A stretch of DNA of 64,000 bases, from NCBI RefSeq assembly GCF_006829085.1, contig NZ_BJTC01000005.1, positions 124,001 to 188,000 of the forward strand, read 5' to 3'. A program made the translations under genes and the position numbers. Each line of letters begins with the position of its first letter. The stretch's first letter is position 1. Source of the DNA: Chryseobacterium sp. ON_d1. Its GTDB lineage: Bacteria; Bacteroidota; Bacteroidia; Flavobacteriales; Weeksellaceae. Positions 26,459 through 35,012 of this stretch are shown piece after piece. The notes beneath the pieces were generated by a model. The model did no database searches, was not told where the DNA came from, and saw nothing but the letters and a program-made list of their open reading frames with translations.

Positions 26459-28786
26459 CTAAAAAGGATATCCGATGGCAATATTTAAAACAAGATTATC
26501 TTTTCTCCAGCTTGGATCTCCGAAGTTAATTTTATCGAAGGCCCATCTGTCTCCTTTCTGATAATAAGGAACTCTCAGTGGCATTGCAAGATCCAGCCTT
26601 AAGATCAGGATAGAAAAATCCAGTCTCAGACCTACTCCGGCTCCCACCGCAATTTCATTTAAAAAATCTTTTGAAAACTTTGCTCCCGGTCTTGTGGAAT
26701 CGTCATGAAGTAGCCAGATATTTCCGGCATCCACAAAAACGGCTGCATTTAAAAACTTATAAAGATTGGCACGGTATTCCGCATTTAACTCCAGTTTAAC
26801 ATCTCCGGACTGATCAAAATAAGAACCTTCCGGTATGGTTCTCGGATCAAAACTTCCCGGTCCCAATGTTCTTGCACGGAAAGCTCTGATACTGTTACTC
26901 CCTCCTGAGAAAAATTGCTTGGAGAAAGGTATAAACTCGGAATTTCCGTATGGATAAGCGATTCCTCCAATGAATCTCGTTGCTAATGAAGACTTTTCAG
27001 TGAACTTATGATAGAACCTGAAATCATTTTCAATTTTTACATACTGGCTGAAAGGAATCCCAAATAGTTTCTTTTCCTTATCTTTTTTTACATCGGCACC
27101 CGTAACCAATCCTGTGATATTTCCTGCCAGATCAAGGGTCCCCTTATAATAAATGGTATTGGTCTTAGGATACATGGTATTGGTGTAGGTGTAAGAATAG
27201 GTTGGACCGAAAATAAGCTGTTTTGCAACAACTCGCTGCATAGCAGGATTGTTGGCAGACTTAATCTGGTATTCTTCTGTAACATTTGCCGGAGAAACCA
27301 AAGTAATATCAATCACTTTAAGATCATGTTCTTTCCTCGCATTTTCTTTCCATAAATATCCGAATGAACCAGTGAAATTATTAAGCGTGTAATACTGTGT
27401 TCTGTTTTGGAATTCATATCCCAATGTGATATTGGTTCTGGGAACAAACTCACTGGAAGAATGAAAACGGAATGGTGCCACAATTCTCGGAATTGAAAGC
27501 TGTACATTCGTTCCTGCACGGAAAATATTATTGGCATTCTGAGCGCCTCCCATCTGGAAATCAAAAGCCCCGTAGATCGCAGCTTTAAATTGTTCTGCTC
27601 CCCGGAAAAAATTTCGGTGAGTCCAGTTGAGATTCAGTTCACTTCCTGCATAATTCGCTGAGTTTGTTCTTCCCAGTGCTTCCAGACGAAGGGATTGGAT
27701 TTGTCTCGGGGTTAATAAATAATAGGCATCAAATTTATGGCTTAAAGAATCAGATACGATAAACTCATTCTTTACAAACTTGAAAACACCCAGACTGATC
27801 AGCCTGTTCAGGGTAAGGTTATGATTGGAGCGGTTATACAGATCTCCCTGTTTGAAATATAATGCCCTGTCAAAAATCTTTGGTTGGAATTTATGCTGTG
27901 GATCAATTACATAAATATCATCGAAAGCATATTTCGAAAGAGAGTCTTTATTCATAGGGATGCTGTACTTACCGTCTTTTACATCCTGAATGTTGTAGTT
28001 GGGAAATACAATCACCTTATCAATACTGAATTGCTGAGTTGCTAAATCCGGAGTATTGTCTTTCAGTTTTACGTTAAGTTCAACCTTATGATTTTTGCTT
28101 ACCGTACTGTCTGCCTGTACAATAATATTATCCGGATGAAAATAATAAAAGCCTCTTTCCTTTAATCTGTTATCAATTCTTTCTCTTTCTGCTTTAATGA
28201 CATCAAGGTCAAAAGGTCTGCCGTTTTTGAGAAGGGTTTTATCGGCAAAACTCTGAATTTCATGATTGACCAACGTAGAATCTTTCTGAAACTTCACTCC
28301 ATCAATAAGGTATCGTGAACCTGGTCTCACGGTGTATATAACCTGGGCTTTTTTATTCTTTGAAACCGTATCATAAGTAGCTTTAGCATTAAAATACCCT
28401 TTGTTTTCAGAATAATTTTCAATAATATCTTTATTGAATTCTCTGTCTACATCACCTAATAAAACTGGTTTTTCACCCACTTTATATTTCAGCCAGTAAT
28501 TAAAGCCTTTGTCTTTTTTGGGCTCTTTGGCTATGTTATAGAAATACAGCTTTGGGCGCATTCCTAAAAATGTGGAATTGGGTTTAGGAGTGAGATTCGC
28601 TTCCAATGCAGCCTGCAATTCTTTTTTTTCCTTTTTCGAAATCGTATCGTTTTCAATCTTTACTTCAGCTCCTGTGTAGAGCATCTGGCCTTCTTTCAAA
28701 AACCTGGTATTGCTGCACGAAATCACCGTTGATGCCATTCCGGAAACCAACAGATACTTACAATATATATGGAACTTATTACTCAT
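26459..28786 (-). CDS. tamL: TamL, lipoprotein BamA/TamA-family outer-membrane assembly protein
   Basis: The 775-residue protein has a lipoprotein signal with Cys24 in TVISCSN, followed by POTRA-like repeats (about 80-330) and a C-terminal Omp85 16-strand beta-barrel. The barrel contains the conserved block GGSNSIRAFRARTLGPGS (the Omp85 lid-loop RxF-type region) and VFVDAGNIW, and ends in GYPF. In Bacteroidetes the TamA role is taken by this lipidated form, TamL, working with TamB in outer-membrane protein or lipid delivery. Its ATG shares one base with the tamB stop codon (TAATG), so the two are translationally coupled. The length matches the family. Confidence 0.92.
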   Translation of the reverse strand: MSNKFHIYCKYLLVSGMASTVISCSNTRFLKEGQMLYTGAEVKIENDTISKKEKKELQAALEANLTPKPNSTFLGMRPKLYFYNIAKEPKKDKGFNYWLKYKVGEKPVLLGDVDREFNKDIIENYSENKGYFNAKATYDTVSKNKKAQVIYTVRPGSRYLIDGVKFQKDSTLVNHEIQSFADKTLLKNGRPFDLDVIKAERERIDNRLKERGFYYFHPDNIIVQADSTVSKNHKVELNVKLKDNTPDLATQQFSIDKVIVFPNYNIQDVKDGKYSIPMNKDSLSKYAFDDIYVIDPQHKFQPKIFDRALYFKQGDLYNRSNHNLTLNRLISLGVFKFVKNEFIVSDSLSHKFDAYYLLTPRQIQSLRLEALGRTNSANYAGSELNLNWTHRNFFRGAEQFKAAIYGAFDFQMGGAQNANNIFRAGTNVQLSIPRIVAPFRFHSSSEFVPRTNITLGYEFQNRTQYYTLNNFTGSFGYLWKENARKEHDLKVIDITLVSPANVTEEYQIKSANNPAMQRVVAKQLIFGPTYSYTYTNTMYPKTNTIYYKGTLDLAGNITGLVTGADVKKDKEKKLFGIPFSQYVKIENDFRFYHKFTEKSSLATRFIGGIAYPYGNSEFIPFSKQFFSGGSNSIRAFRARTLGPGSFDPRTIPEGSYFDQSGDVKLELNAEYRANLYKFLNAAVFVDAGNIWLLHDDSTRPGAKFSKDFLNEIAVGAGVGLRLDFSILILRLDLAMPLRVPYYQKGDRWAFDKINFGDPSWRKDNLVLNIAIGYPF

Positions 28787-31700
28787 TATTTAAATTCTAC
28801 CACTTGGTTATTTTGATTCTTTTTCGGTTTTTTCTCTTTGGATTTCTGGAAAATCTCCCGGAATTTGTCATAATCCAACGTAATAATGAATCCGACTCCG
28901 GTTTCTATGATCTGCCCCTGAAGAGCTACCTGATATTCATCCTTACGATAAGCACGCAGCATATATCTACCGTCTTTGGAAAGACTGTAATCTACAGAAA
29001 CATTCCCTGCAATATTGGTCATGTTTTCATTCTGACGGGCCTGGCCTTCCAGTCCGAAGTTGCTTCCCACCGTTACTTTCAGTCGGTCATTCAGTAATTT
29101 TTTACTGATATCCACATTCAGATCGGTTCTCGTATTTTTCTCCCCGCTGGAATAATCTTCTGAAGAATCAAGACCAAAATTAAGATCGACTCCTTTAATC
29201 AGACCTGCCGCGAGGTTATTCAATTGCTGAGAAAGGATTTTACTCACACTCTGTCTTGCCATGGTCTCCGCAGACATTCCTGCTCCGCTTTCAAATGGAT
29301 TCTCTCCGATGAAACGGTTCAGAAGCAATAAGGCAAAAACCTGCTTATTCAGTTCTGATTCCTGGGTTCTGACCTGAGCGAGTTTCTGGTCAATAATATC
29401 TTTTACATTGGTGGACACGGCGTTATTTTTTTCATCCGTGGTAATATCGAAAGTGAGCTGAGGTTTCAATAGTTCACCTTTCATTTTCAATAACGCATTG
29501 AAAGGAACCCTTTGTTTAAACTGATTGATTGTGGAGGCACTTTCACCACTGATCTGCTGTTCTACAAGGTCAATAGGCGGAGCTTCTGTTTTGTACACGG
29601 CTGTAATATCCATCTGAGCCATTGTAGGTTCACCGGTCCAGGTAATAGTACTTCCTTTCTGGATGTCAAATTTACGTTTCAGGAAGCTTACAGAGAGATC
29701 GTAGCTTCCCTTGTCTACTTCATACACTCCTACCAGTGTGGTTTTCCCTGACGGATCTATTCCTCCGGTTAATTCTGCCTCGCCCTGAAGCTGTACAAAA
29801 TCACCATTGGCTTTATCAATAATTAATGAAAGTTTTGCTTCTTTGCTGACCTCAATATTAACACTTACATCCATTCCTTTGATACGGCTCTGTGCATTAA
29901 GTGAGTCTGCTTTAATTGTTTTATTCAAAACTACCTGATCCTGGTCTACAAACTCTACAATGCCGTCTCTTTCCTGTAAAGAGGGGCTGGATTGTGGAAG
30001 AACAAAAGTGAAGTCCGTATTGTCAGCTACGCTTAACCTTCCGTCAACTTTTGGAAGATCAAGATTTCCACGGATATGAAGACCTGCATCAATGGCAAGA
30101 ATACCATACATAATTGCATCGTTGGATTTCTCAGAATTAACTACTTTAAAATCTTTTGCATTTACATTAAGGTTAAAAGCAAAATCCCTATAGGTTTGAG
30201 TAAGAACCTGCCCGTCCACCACAAGGGCGTTACCGTCTTTATCTTTTACTTTAAATTTATCAAACTCAATTCCGCGGCTGGTAAAATCTATTTCATCGCT
30301 CAGATGTCTGAAATCACTTCCTGTTTTGGCAATTTCCAGTCCGGCATCATTGAATTTTACTTTTCCTAAAATATTCGGTTGATCACTGGTCCCTGTAATC
30401 TTTAAGTTTCCTGAAAGATAGCCTTCCGTATTGGTAATCGCGTTCATGGAGAATCCCTGAATACTCTTCATCTGAAGCTGGTTGATCGCCATATTCAGAT
30501 CGAAAGTACTGGATGAGGTATTGTAATCTCCCAGGATTTTTACATCATTGTTATTTCCGGAAAGAGCGATATCGGCATTTAAAACATTCGGTGAAGCATT
30601 GTTCACTTTTACCGCAAGATTTCCGACAGGGCTTCCATAGACAATTAAATCTGAAATATTCAAATCAGAAGTGAAGGTCATTTTTTTAGTCACATCCCGA
30701 AGCTGAGCGGTTCCGTTAATGGTTCCTCTTGCCAGAACCGTATCTTTTTTGATAAGTTCTGTAATGGTTTCAATCTTAAAATCTTTCAACGAAATATTTA
30801 AAGGACTGCTGGGATTGTTGTTTTCAGACTGAACAGCAATTTCACTGCTCCCGTTAGATAAAATAAAGTTATCCGCCAGAATTCCTTTGCTGCTGATCTG
30901 GATTTTATTGTTTTCGGCAACATTCCAGTCAGTGTAATTCAGTTTTAAGCCATTGGGATTAAGTGATATTTCGGTAATGTCATTAAGGGATTTTGCACTT
31001 CCTGCAATCAGGAACCGCGTGGCATCCTTTTCATCTTTTGTTGTGACATTGTATCGGATTGTGTTATCCGCAACATCGCCGTCAATGTTGATTTTGTTTA
31101 AAGAAAAGCTTGAGCTTTTTAAAGCAGCAACATTCAGGCTGTACTGCAGCGCCTGATTTTCATTAGTGACTTTCAAAGCTCCTTTTTCAATAGAATTTTC
31201 ACCGTATAATAATCGCGGAATCTGTCCGTCTATTTCAATTTTCTGAGAGTCAGCATCATAGTTTCCTGCTAAATTTATGGTTTCAAAATCTTTCAGATCG
31301 GGTACAAACTTCCTGATCAGATCATCATTTTTGATTTTGGCCGTAAAGGTAAAATGCTGTCCCGGATCAATCTTCTGACTTTTATCCGGTTTCTGGAATT
31401 GATAATACTGATTCACAGTTTGCGTTAAAGCCCAAAAAATCTGAGTGAGCTTATATTTTCCTTTCAGTTCCACATCAGCAATTTGGGAATTGAAAATAAT
31501 CTGTGTAGAATCCTGAGTAGATGATGCTTTCAGATTGACTTCCTGTACGGGATACACTTCCTTGGTATCTGAAAAAGCGAAATCTTTAAGGTTGAGATAT
31601 CCGTTCAGATTATTCGGATCTAAACTGGTGAAATCACCATCAATTTTTCCGGCAATGATCATTGGTTTTTCATAGAAACCAAGCTTGTTGACATCCAGTT

Positions 31701-33834
31701 TGATGACTTCTCCATTCACTTTTACCGTTGGATTTTTTTCGTCATAAACTCCGGAAGCAGTCAGCTGTAAGCTGGCGTTCGGATCTTTTGAGTCCAAAAG
31801 AATATGATATGCTCCTTTATTGATCTTTCCGGTAAGGTTCATATTCTGATAGCGGTATCCCTTGTAGACGGCAGAAGCTACACGCCCCTTTAAATCTGCA
31901 TTGGCATTTTTAAAATCAAAACTTTCTCCTTTCGCTGCAATCTGCGCAGTGACAGGACCAATATCTTTATTCTGAATGATTTTTCCAACCTGTATCCCCT
32001 GAAGGTTAGCTTTTATGTCATACAGTTCGTGATTTTTTCTACGCATGTCTACCTGTGCGATGACAGCCGCATTCCCAAGAGTAGAGTAGAGGTTCAGATC
32101 GGTATTCACTACTTTTGTTGTCCCTTTTGCATTTCCTTTGATGCTGAAATGGGAAGGAAGGGAGATATTGGAAGGAATTGTATTTTTAGGGACAAGATTG
32201 AATATCGTTTTGGCACTGGAAGACAATTCACCGATTCTCAGATCATAATATAACTGGTTCGGATTCATCGCATTCCTGATTTTTCCGGAGGCCATTACCC
32301 TCAGCTGATCCAATCCGGAAACTTTAAGATCCTGAATCAAAAGATCATTGACGCTCCCTTTTACATTGGCATTTATGTTTAAAATGGCATTTGGATATTT
32401 GTTGAATGGTACCGTATTTCTTAAAGTCGGAGCCAGATTCAGAATATCTGAGAATCCGATTTTTGAATCTTTGATATTGGCCGAAATTTTTACAGCACCT
32501 AAGTTTGAACTCAGCTGATCAATGGAGTTATAGTTTAAAATAACCTCATCACGCAATAGGGTTTTCGGGGTTTGAAGATAAAGATCTTTTAGATAAGCCT
32601 CTTTTTCAGCATACACAAAATCCGTATTGAATTTCTGGATATCCAAACCCCTGCCTTCCTGGATTTCCGCAGTATTTACTGTTCCTGCGAAAGTATTATT
32701 CTCCATTTTGAAACTTCTCACCTCAACATTCATTTTTGAAAAATTAAGATGATTGAAGTCCATACCCTGCTTGGTAGGAGCAATTGCAGTGTTATTATAG
32801 GTCGCTTTTACATCATTCAGAACAAGTTTTCCTAAAAGAAGTTTTATTGCTTTATCCTGATCGGAGACTTTTGAAACCTCCGGCTCTTTTGTTTTTTTCG
32901 GATTGGCATTCTGAGCCGGAAGAAAAAGGTTGGCATTAATATCTGCACCCGAAAGGAATACATTGGCAATATTGTACGTATTGTTTTCAAGATCAAGCTT
33001 ATTGACCTTTGTGCTCAGTTCTTTGAAGATAACTTTTGCAAATGTTTTGGTATTTTCATCACCGTAATCAATATCGAAATGGGTAAGCTTAATGCCTCTC
33101 AATCCAATACTCATCGGCTTTTTTTCATTGAGGGAATCTACTTTTTTCTCTACCTTTTTGGCAACTTCTTCTACAAGGTCCTGCTTTAGCTTTAATTTTA
33201 ATCCGTCAAGATTAATATCATTGACAGCATAGTTGTTTTTGCTAAGATCAAAAGTTTTAACTCTCGTATCGAACGATTTAAAATAGAGCTGAATATCATT
33301 CTTCGACTGCTGGTCGTTGAAGGTAACACCAATGTCTTTTAAATTGATTTTATCAAGAGAAATAATAAAAGGTTTGGAAGGACTTTCTTCTTTGTCGTTT
33401 GTGGCAAAGGCATCGATGATATAATCAAAATTAAATTTGCCGTCCGGTTTCCGTACAACATGGGCACGGGCTCCTTCCATATTGACTGAAGTGATATCTG
33501 CCGTAGAATTGAGAAGTTTCAGCATATGTAAACCTACATCCAGTTTTTTTACCGCCAGAAGAGTATCTACGTCCTGGCCTTTGAGATAAAGGTTTTCCAT
33601 GACAAGACTGTTGGGAAATCCGATGTAAACTCTTTCAAGGCTTACAGGAGTTTTGATTTTTTTCTCAAGGTAAACAATCAGTTTGTCTTTAATGAAGTTC
33701 TGAACGGCAGGAAGCCTTAAGCTTAGTATCAACAGGGTAAGAAGAACCAATATTGAAATAAAGGTTATTGCAATACGCCTTAAGAGTTTTGTGGTGTTGA
33801 TTTTCAGTTTCAAATGCGATGTGGTTTCTAACAA
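28786..33834 (-). CDS. tamB: TamB-family translocation and assembly module protein
   Basis: This very large protein (up to 1682 residues) has one N-terminal transmembrane helix (about residues 19-45), a long stretch of repeating beta-strands typical of AsmA/TamB lipid-bridge proteins, and a C-terminal TamB (DUF490) domain. The C-terminal part includes a GGIDPSGKTTLVGVYEVDKGSYDL block. TamB spans the periplasm from the inner membrane to the TamL barrel and is thought to carry lipids or assist outer-membrane assembly. The start is uncertain: no ATG precedes the membrane helix, and the first TTG (33834) lies within a TATCTTTG -7-like box. A TTG at 33813 is a plausible alternative. It is first in the tamB-tamL-yihY operon. 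Confidence 0.9.
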   Translation of the reverse strand: MLETTSHLKLKINTTKLLRRIAITFISILVLLTLLILSLRLPAVQNFIKDKLIVYLEKKIKTPVSLERVYIGFPNSLVMENLYLKGQDVDTLLAVKKLDVGLHMLKLLNSTADITSVNMEGARAHVVRKPDGKFNFDYIIDAFATNDKEESPSKPFIISLDKINLKDIGVTFNDQQSKNDIQLYFKSFDTRVKTFDLSKNNYAVNDINLDGLKLKLKQDLVEEVAKKVEKKVDSLNEKKPMSIGLRGIKLTHFDIDYGDENTKTFAKVIFKELSTKVNKLDLENNTYNIANVFLSGADINANLFLPAQNANPKKTKEPEVSKVSDQDKAIKLLLGKLVLNDVKATYNNTAIAPTKQGMDFNHLNFSKMNVEVRSFKMENNTFAGTVNTAEIQEGRGLDIQKFNTDFVYAEKEAYLKDLYLQTPKTLLRDEVILNYNSIDQLSSNLGAVKISANIKDSKIGFSDILNLAPTLRNTVPFNKYPNAILNINANVKGSVNDLLIQDLKVSGLDQLRVMASGKIRNAMNPNQLYYDLRIGELSSSAKTIFNLVPKNTIPSNISLPSHFSIKGNAKGTTKVVNTDLNLYSTLGNAAVIAQVDMRRKNHELYDIKANLQGIQVGKIIQNKDIGPVTAQIAAKGESFDFKNANADLKGRVASAVYKGYRYQNMNLTGKINKGAYHILLDSKDPNASLQLTASGVYDEKNPTVKVNGEVIKLDVNKLGFYEKPMIIAGKIDGDFTSLDPNNLNGYLNLKDFAFSDTKEVYPVQEVNLKASSTQDSTQIIFNSQIADVELKGKYKLTQIFWALTQTVNQYYQFQKPDKSQKIDPGQHFTFTAKIKNDDLIRKFVPDLKDFETINLAGNYDADSQKIEIDGQIPRLLYGENSIEKGALKVTNENQALQYSLNVAALKSSSFSLNKINIDGDVADNTIRYNVTTKDEKDATRFLIAGSAKSLNDITEISLNPNGLKLNYTDWNVAENNKIQISSKGILADNFILSNGSSEIAVQSENNNPSSPLNISLKDFKIETITELIKKDTVLARGTINGTAQLRDVTKKMTFTSDLNISDLIVYGSPVGNLAVKVNNASPNVLNADIALSGNNNDVKILGDYNTSSSTFDLNMAINQLQMKSIQGFSMNAITNTEGYLSGNLKITGTSDQPNILGKVKFNDAGLEIAKTGSDFRHLSDEIDFTSRGIEFDKFKVKDKDGNALVVDGQVLTQTYRDFAFNLNVNAKDFKVVNSEKSNDAIMYGILAIDAGLHIRGNLDLPKVDGRLSVADNTDFTFVLPQSSPSLQERDGIVEFVDQDQVVLNKTIKADSLNAQSRIKGMDVSVNIEVSKEAKLSLIIDKANGDFVQLQGEAELTGGIDPSGKTTLVGVYEVDKGSYDLSVSFLKRKFDIQKGSTITWTGEPTMAQMDITAVYKTEAPPIDLVEQQISGESASTINQFKQRVPFNALLKMKGELLKPQLTFDITTDEKNNAVSTNVKDIIDQKLAQVRTQESELNKQVFALLLLNRFIGENPFESGAGMSAETMARQSVSKILSQQLNNLAAGLIKGVDLNFGLDSSEDYSSGEKNTRTDLNVDISKKLLNDRLKVTVGSNFGLEGQARQNENMTNIAGNVSVDYSLSKDGRYMLRAYRKDEYQVALQGQIIETGVGFIITLDYDKFREIFQKSKEKKPKKNQNNQVVEFK

Positions 33835-33875
33835 AGATAATAATACTATTTTATTTGGTCTTTGTTGTGGTACCC

Positions 33876-33891
33876 TTTTGCATATGCAAAA
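33876..33891. promoter_or_regulatory. 16-bp perfect palindrome upstream of tamB
   Basis: TTTTGCATATGCAAAA is a perfect palindrome located about 42 nt upstream of the first possible tamB start and 37 nt before a TATCTTTG -7-like box on the minus strand (33832-33839). Its position suggests an operator for a dimeric regulator. An additional spaced inverted repeat, TGCCTTGA (33896-33903) with TCAAGGCA (33964-33971), lies further upstream. Confidence 0.45.
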
Positions 33892-33985
33892 ATCCTGCCT
33901 TGACCGTCTTTTTATGGAATTTTCTAGTTTGTAGTTGTCAAGTGAATAGTTGAGTAAGACGAATCAAGGCAAGAATTGGTATTGT

Positions 33986-34076
33986 AAAAAACGCCCCCTT
34001 TTTATCATTTTTTTAATGTTGAAAAGGTTAGTTAGCAAAAATGAAAATTCAAATGTTAGTGTAGTAAAGGGGGCGT
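33986..34076 (-). terminator. Terminator of the ccoNO-ccoP operon with a very long loop
   Basis: On the minus strand ACGCCCCCTTT (34076-34066) can pair perfectly with AAAGGGGGCGT (34001-33991), followed by a T-run. The loop is 64 nt, far longer than usual, and contains only weak inner pairing. The GC-rich stem stands out in this AT-rich sequence. It sits 31 nt after the ccoP stop codon. Confidence 0.65.
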
Positions 34077-34106
34077 GGCATGGTTTATATGATAGATAAT
34101 AAGTTT

Positions 34107-34994
34107 TTAGTCGTTTCCATTTTCCCATTTCACTTCTTCTCCCTGAGGTGCTGCTCCGCCTTGTGCAGCTGTTATAGGAGCGGTTTCCTGGTTGATATGG
34201 TAAATATAGGCTGCAATTTTTTCAGCATCTCTTCCGGTAATGGTTCCTTCCTTGATGAAAGGTCTCATGGTAGGATTGTTGGGAGAACCGTTTTCGAGCA
34301 TCCAGAATACATTTTTAAACAAGCTTTTTTCTTTAATATTAATCCAGTGGGTGTCGGTAAGGTTGGGGCCTATGCCTCCTTTTCCTCCATCTCCGTGGCA
34401 GGTAACACAGTTTGTTTTGAAGAGCTCCTGTCCTTCTGCAATATTATCAGCACTGTATTTGGCAGATTCCAGATTGATCTGTGGAGCGCTTTTCTCGTAT
34501 TCTTCGATGGAAGCTAACATGGTTTTTGCCTCTTTGGTATATTCTACATCCGGGTGGGCATAATCTGTGAAAGAGAAGGCTACCAGATATACGGCACAGA
34601 AGATACACCCGAACCAGAACAGACCGATCCACCATTTTGGAAGAGAATTGTCAAGCTCTGTGATTCCGTCAAAACCATGGTCGATAAGGATATCTTTTTC
34701 TTCTGTAGCGGTTTGTTTTTTGAAGGCAGAATTCCATAATTTCTGATAATAAGGAATCTTTTTTTCTTCCAGGTATTGTTTTTTCTCCTCTTCTGATAAT
34801 CTGCTGAAACTTTCATTTTCCACCAGATCTCCAATTGAGTTCATAATCAGCAGAAGAATAATGGCAATCAATATCAGCGCCCAGAAAAAAGGAGAAGAAA
34901 AATATCCTGAATCTCCGGCGAACATTTCAAAGGCCATGATCGTTAAACCTATCGTTGTTGCGATATATATTGAAATGGGGGTTCTCGTTTTCAT
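34107..34994 (-). CDS. ccoP: cbb3-type cytochrome c oxidase subunit III (CcoP, single heme)
   Basis: The 295-residue subunit has N-terminal hydrophobic segments (about 8-22 and 35-52), a further transmembrane helix (about 121-143) with the preceding DGITELDNSLPKWW motif typical of CcoP, and a C-terminal cytochrome c domain with one heme site CVTCH (196-200) and a distal Met in MRPF. CcoP passes electrons from cytochrome c to the CcoN catalytic subunit of the high-affinity terminal oxidase. Proteobacterial CcoP has two heme motifs; only one is visible here. It lies 18 nt after ccoNO, with no ccoQ between them, and is the last gene of the operon. Confidence 0.93.
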   Translation of the reverse strand: MKTRTPISIYIATTIGLTIMAFEMFAGDSGYFSSPFFWALILIAIILLLIMNSIGDLVENESFSRLSEEEKKQYLEEKKIPYYQKLWNSAFKKQTATEEKDILIDHGFDGITELDNSLPKWWIGLFWFGCIFCAVYLVAFSFTDYAHPDVEYTKEAKTMLASIEEYEKSAPQINLESAKYSADNIAEGQELFKTNCVTCHGDGGKGGIGPNLTDTHWINIKEKSLFKNVFWMLENGSPNNPTMRPFIKEGTITGRDAEKIAAYIYHINQETAPITAAQGGAAPQGEEVKWENGND

Positions 34995-35012
34995 TGCATT
35001 ACAATTTTAATG

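Noticed and set aside
28786..33834. Long opposite-strand ORFs within tamB
   Set aside because: They are short, lack start-site context and domain resemblance, and are fully explained as shadows of the tamB reading frame.
33991..34076. Transposon scar with terminal inverted repeats
   Set aside because: The paired ends fit a minus-strand terminator after ccoP better; no transposase or flanking duplication is visible.
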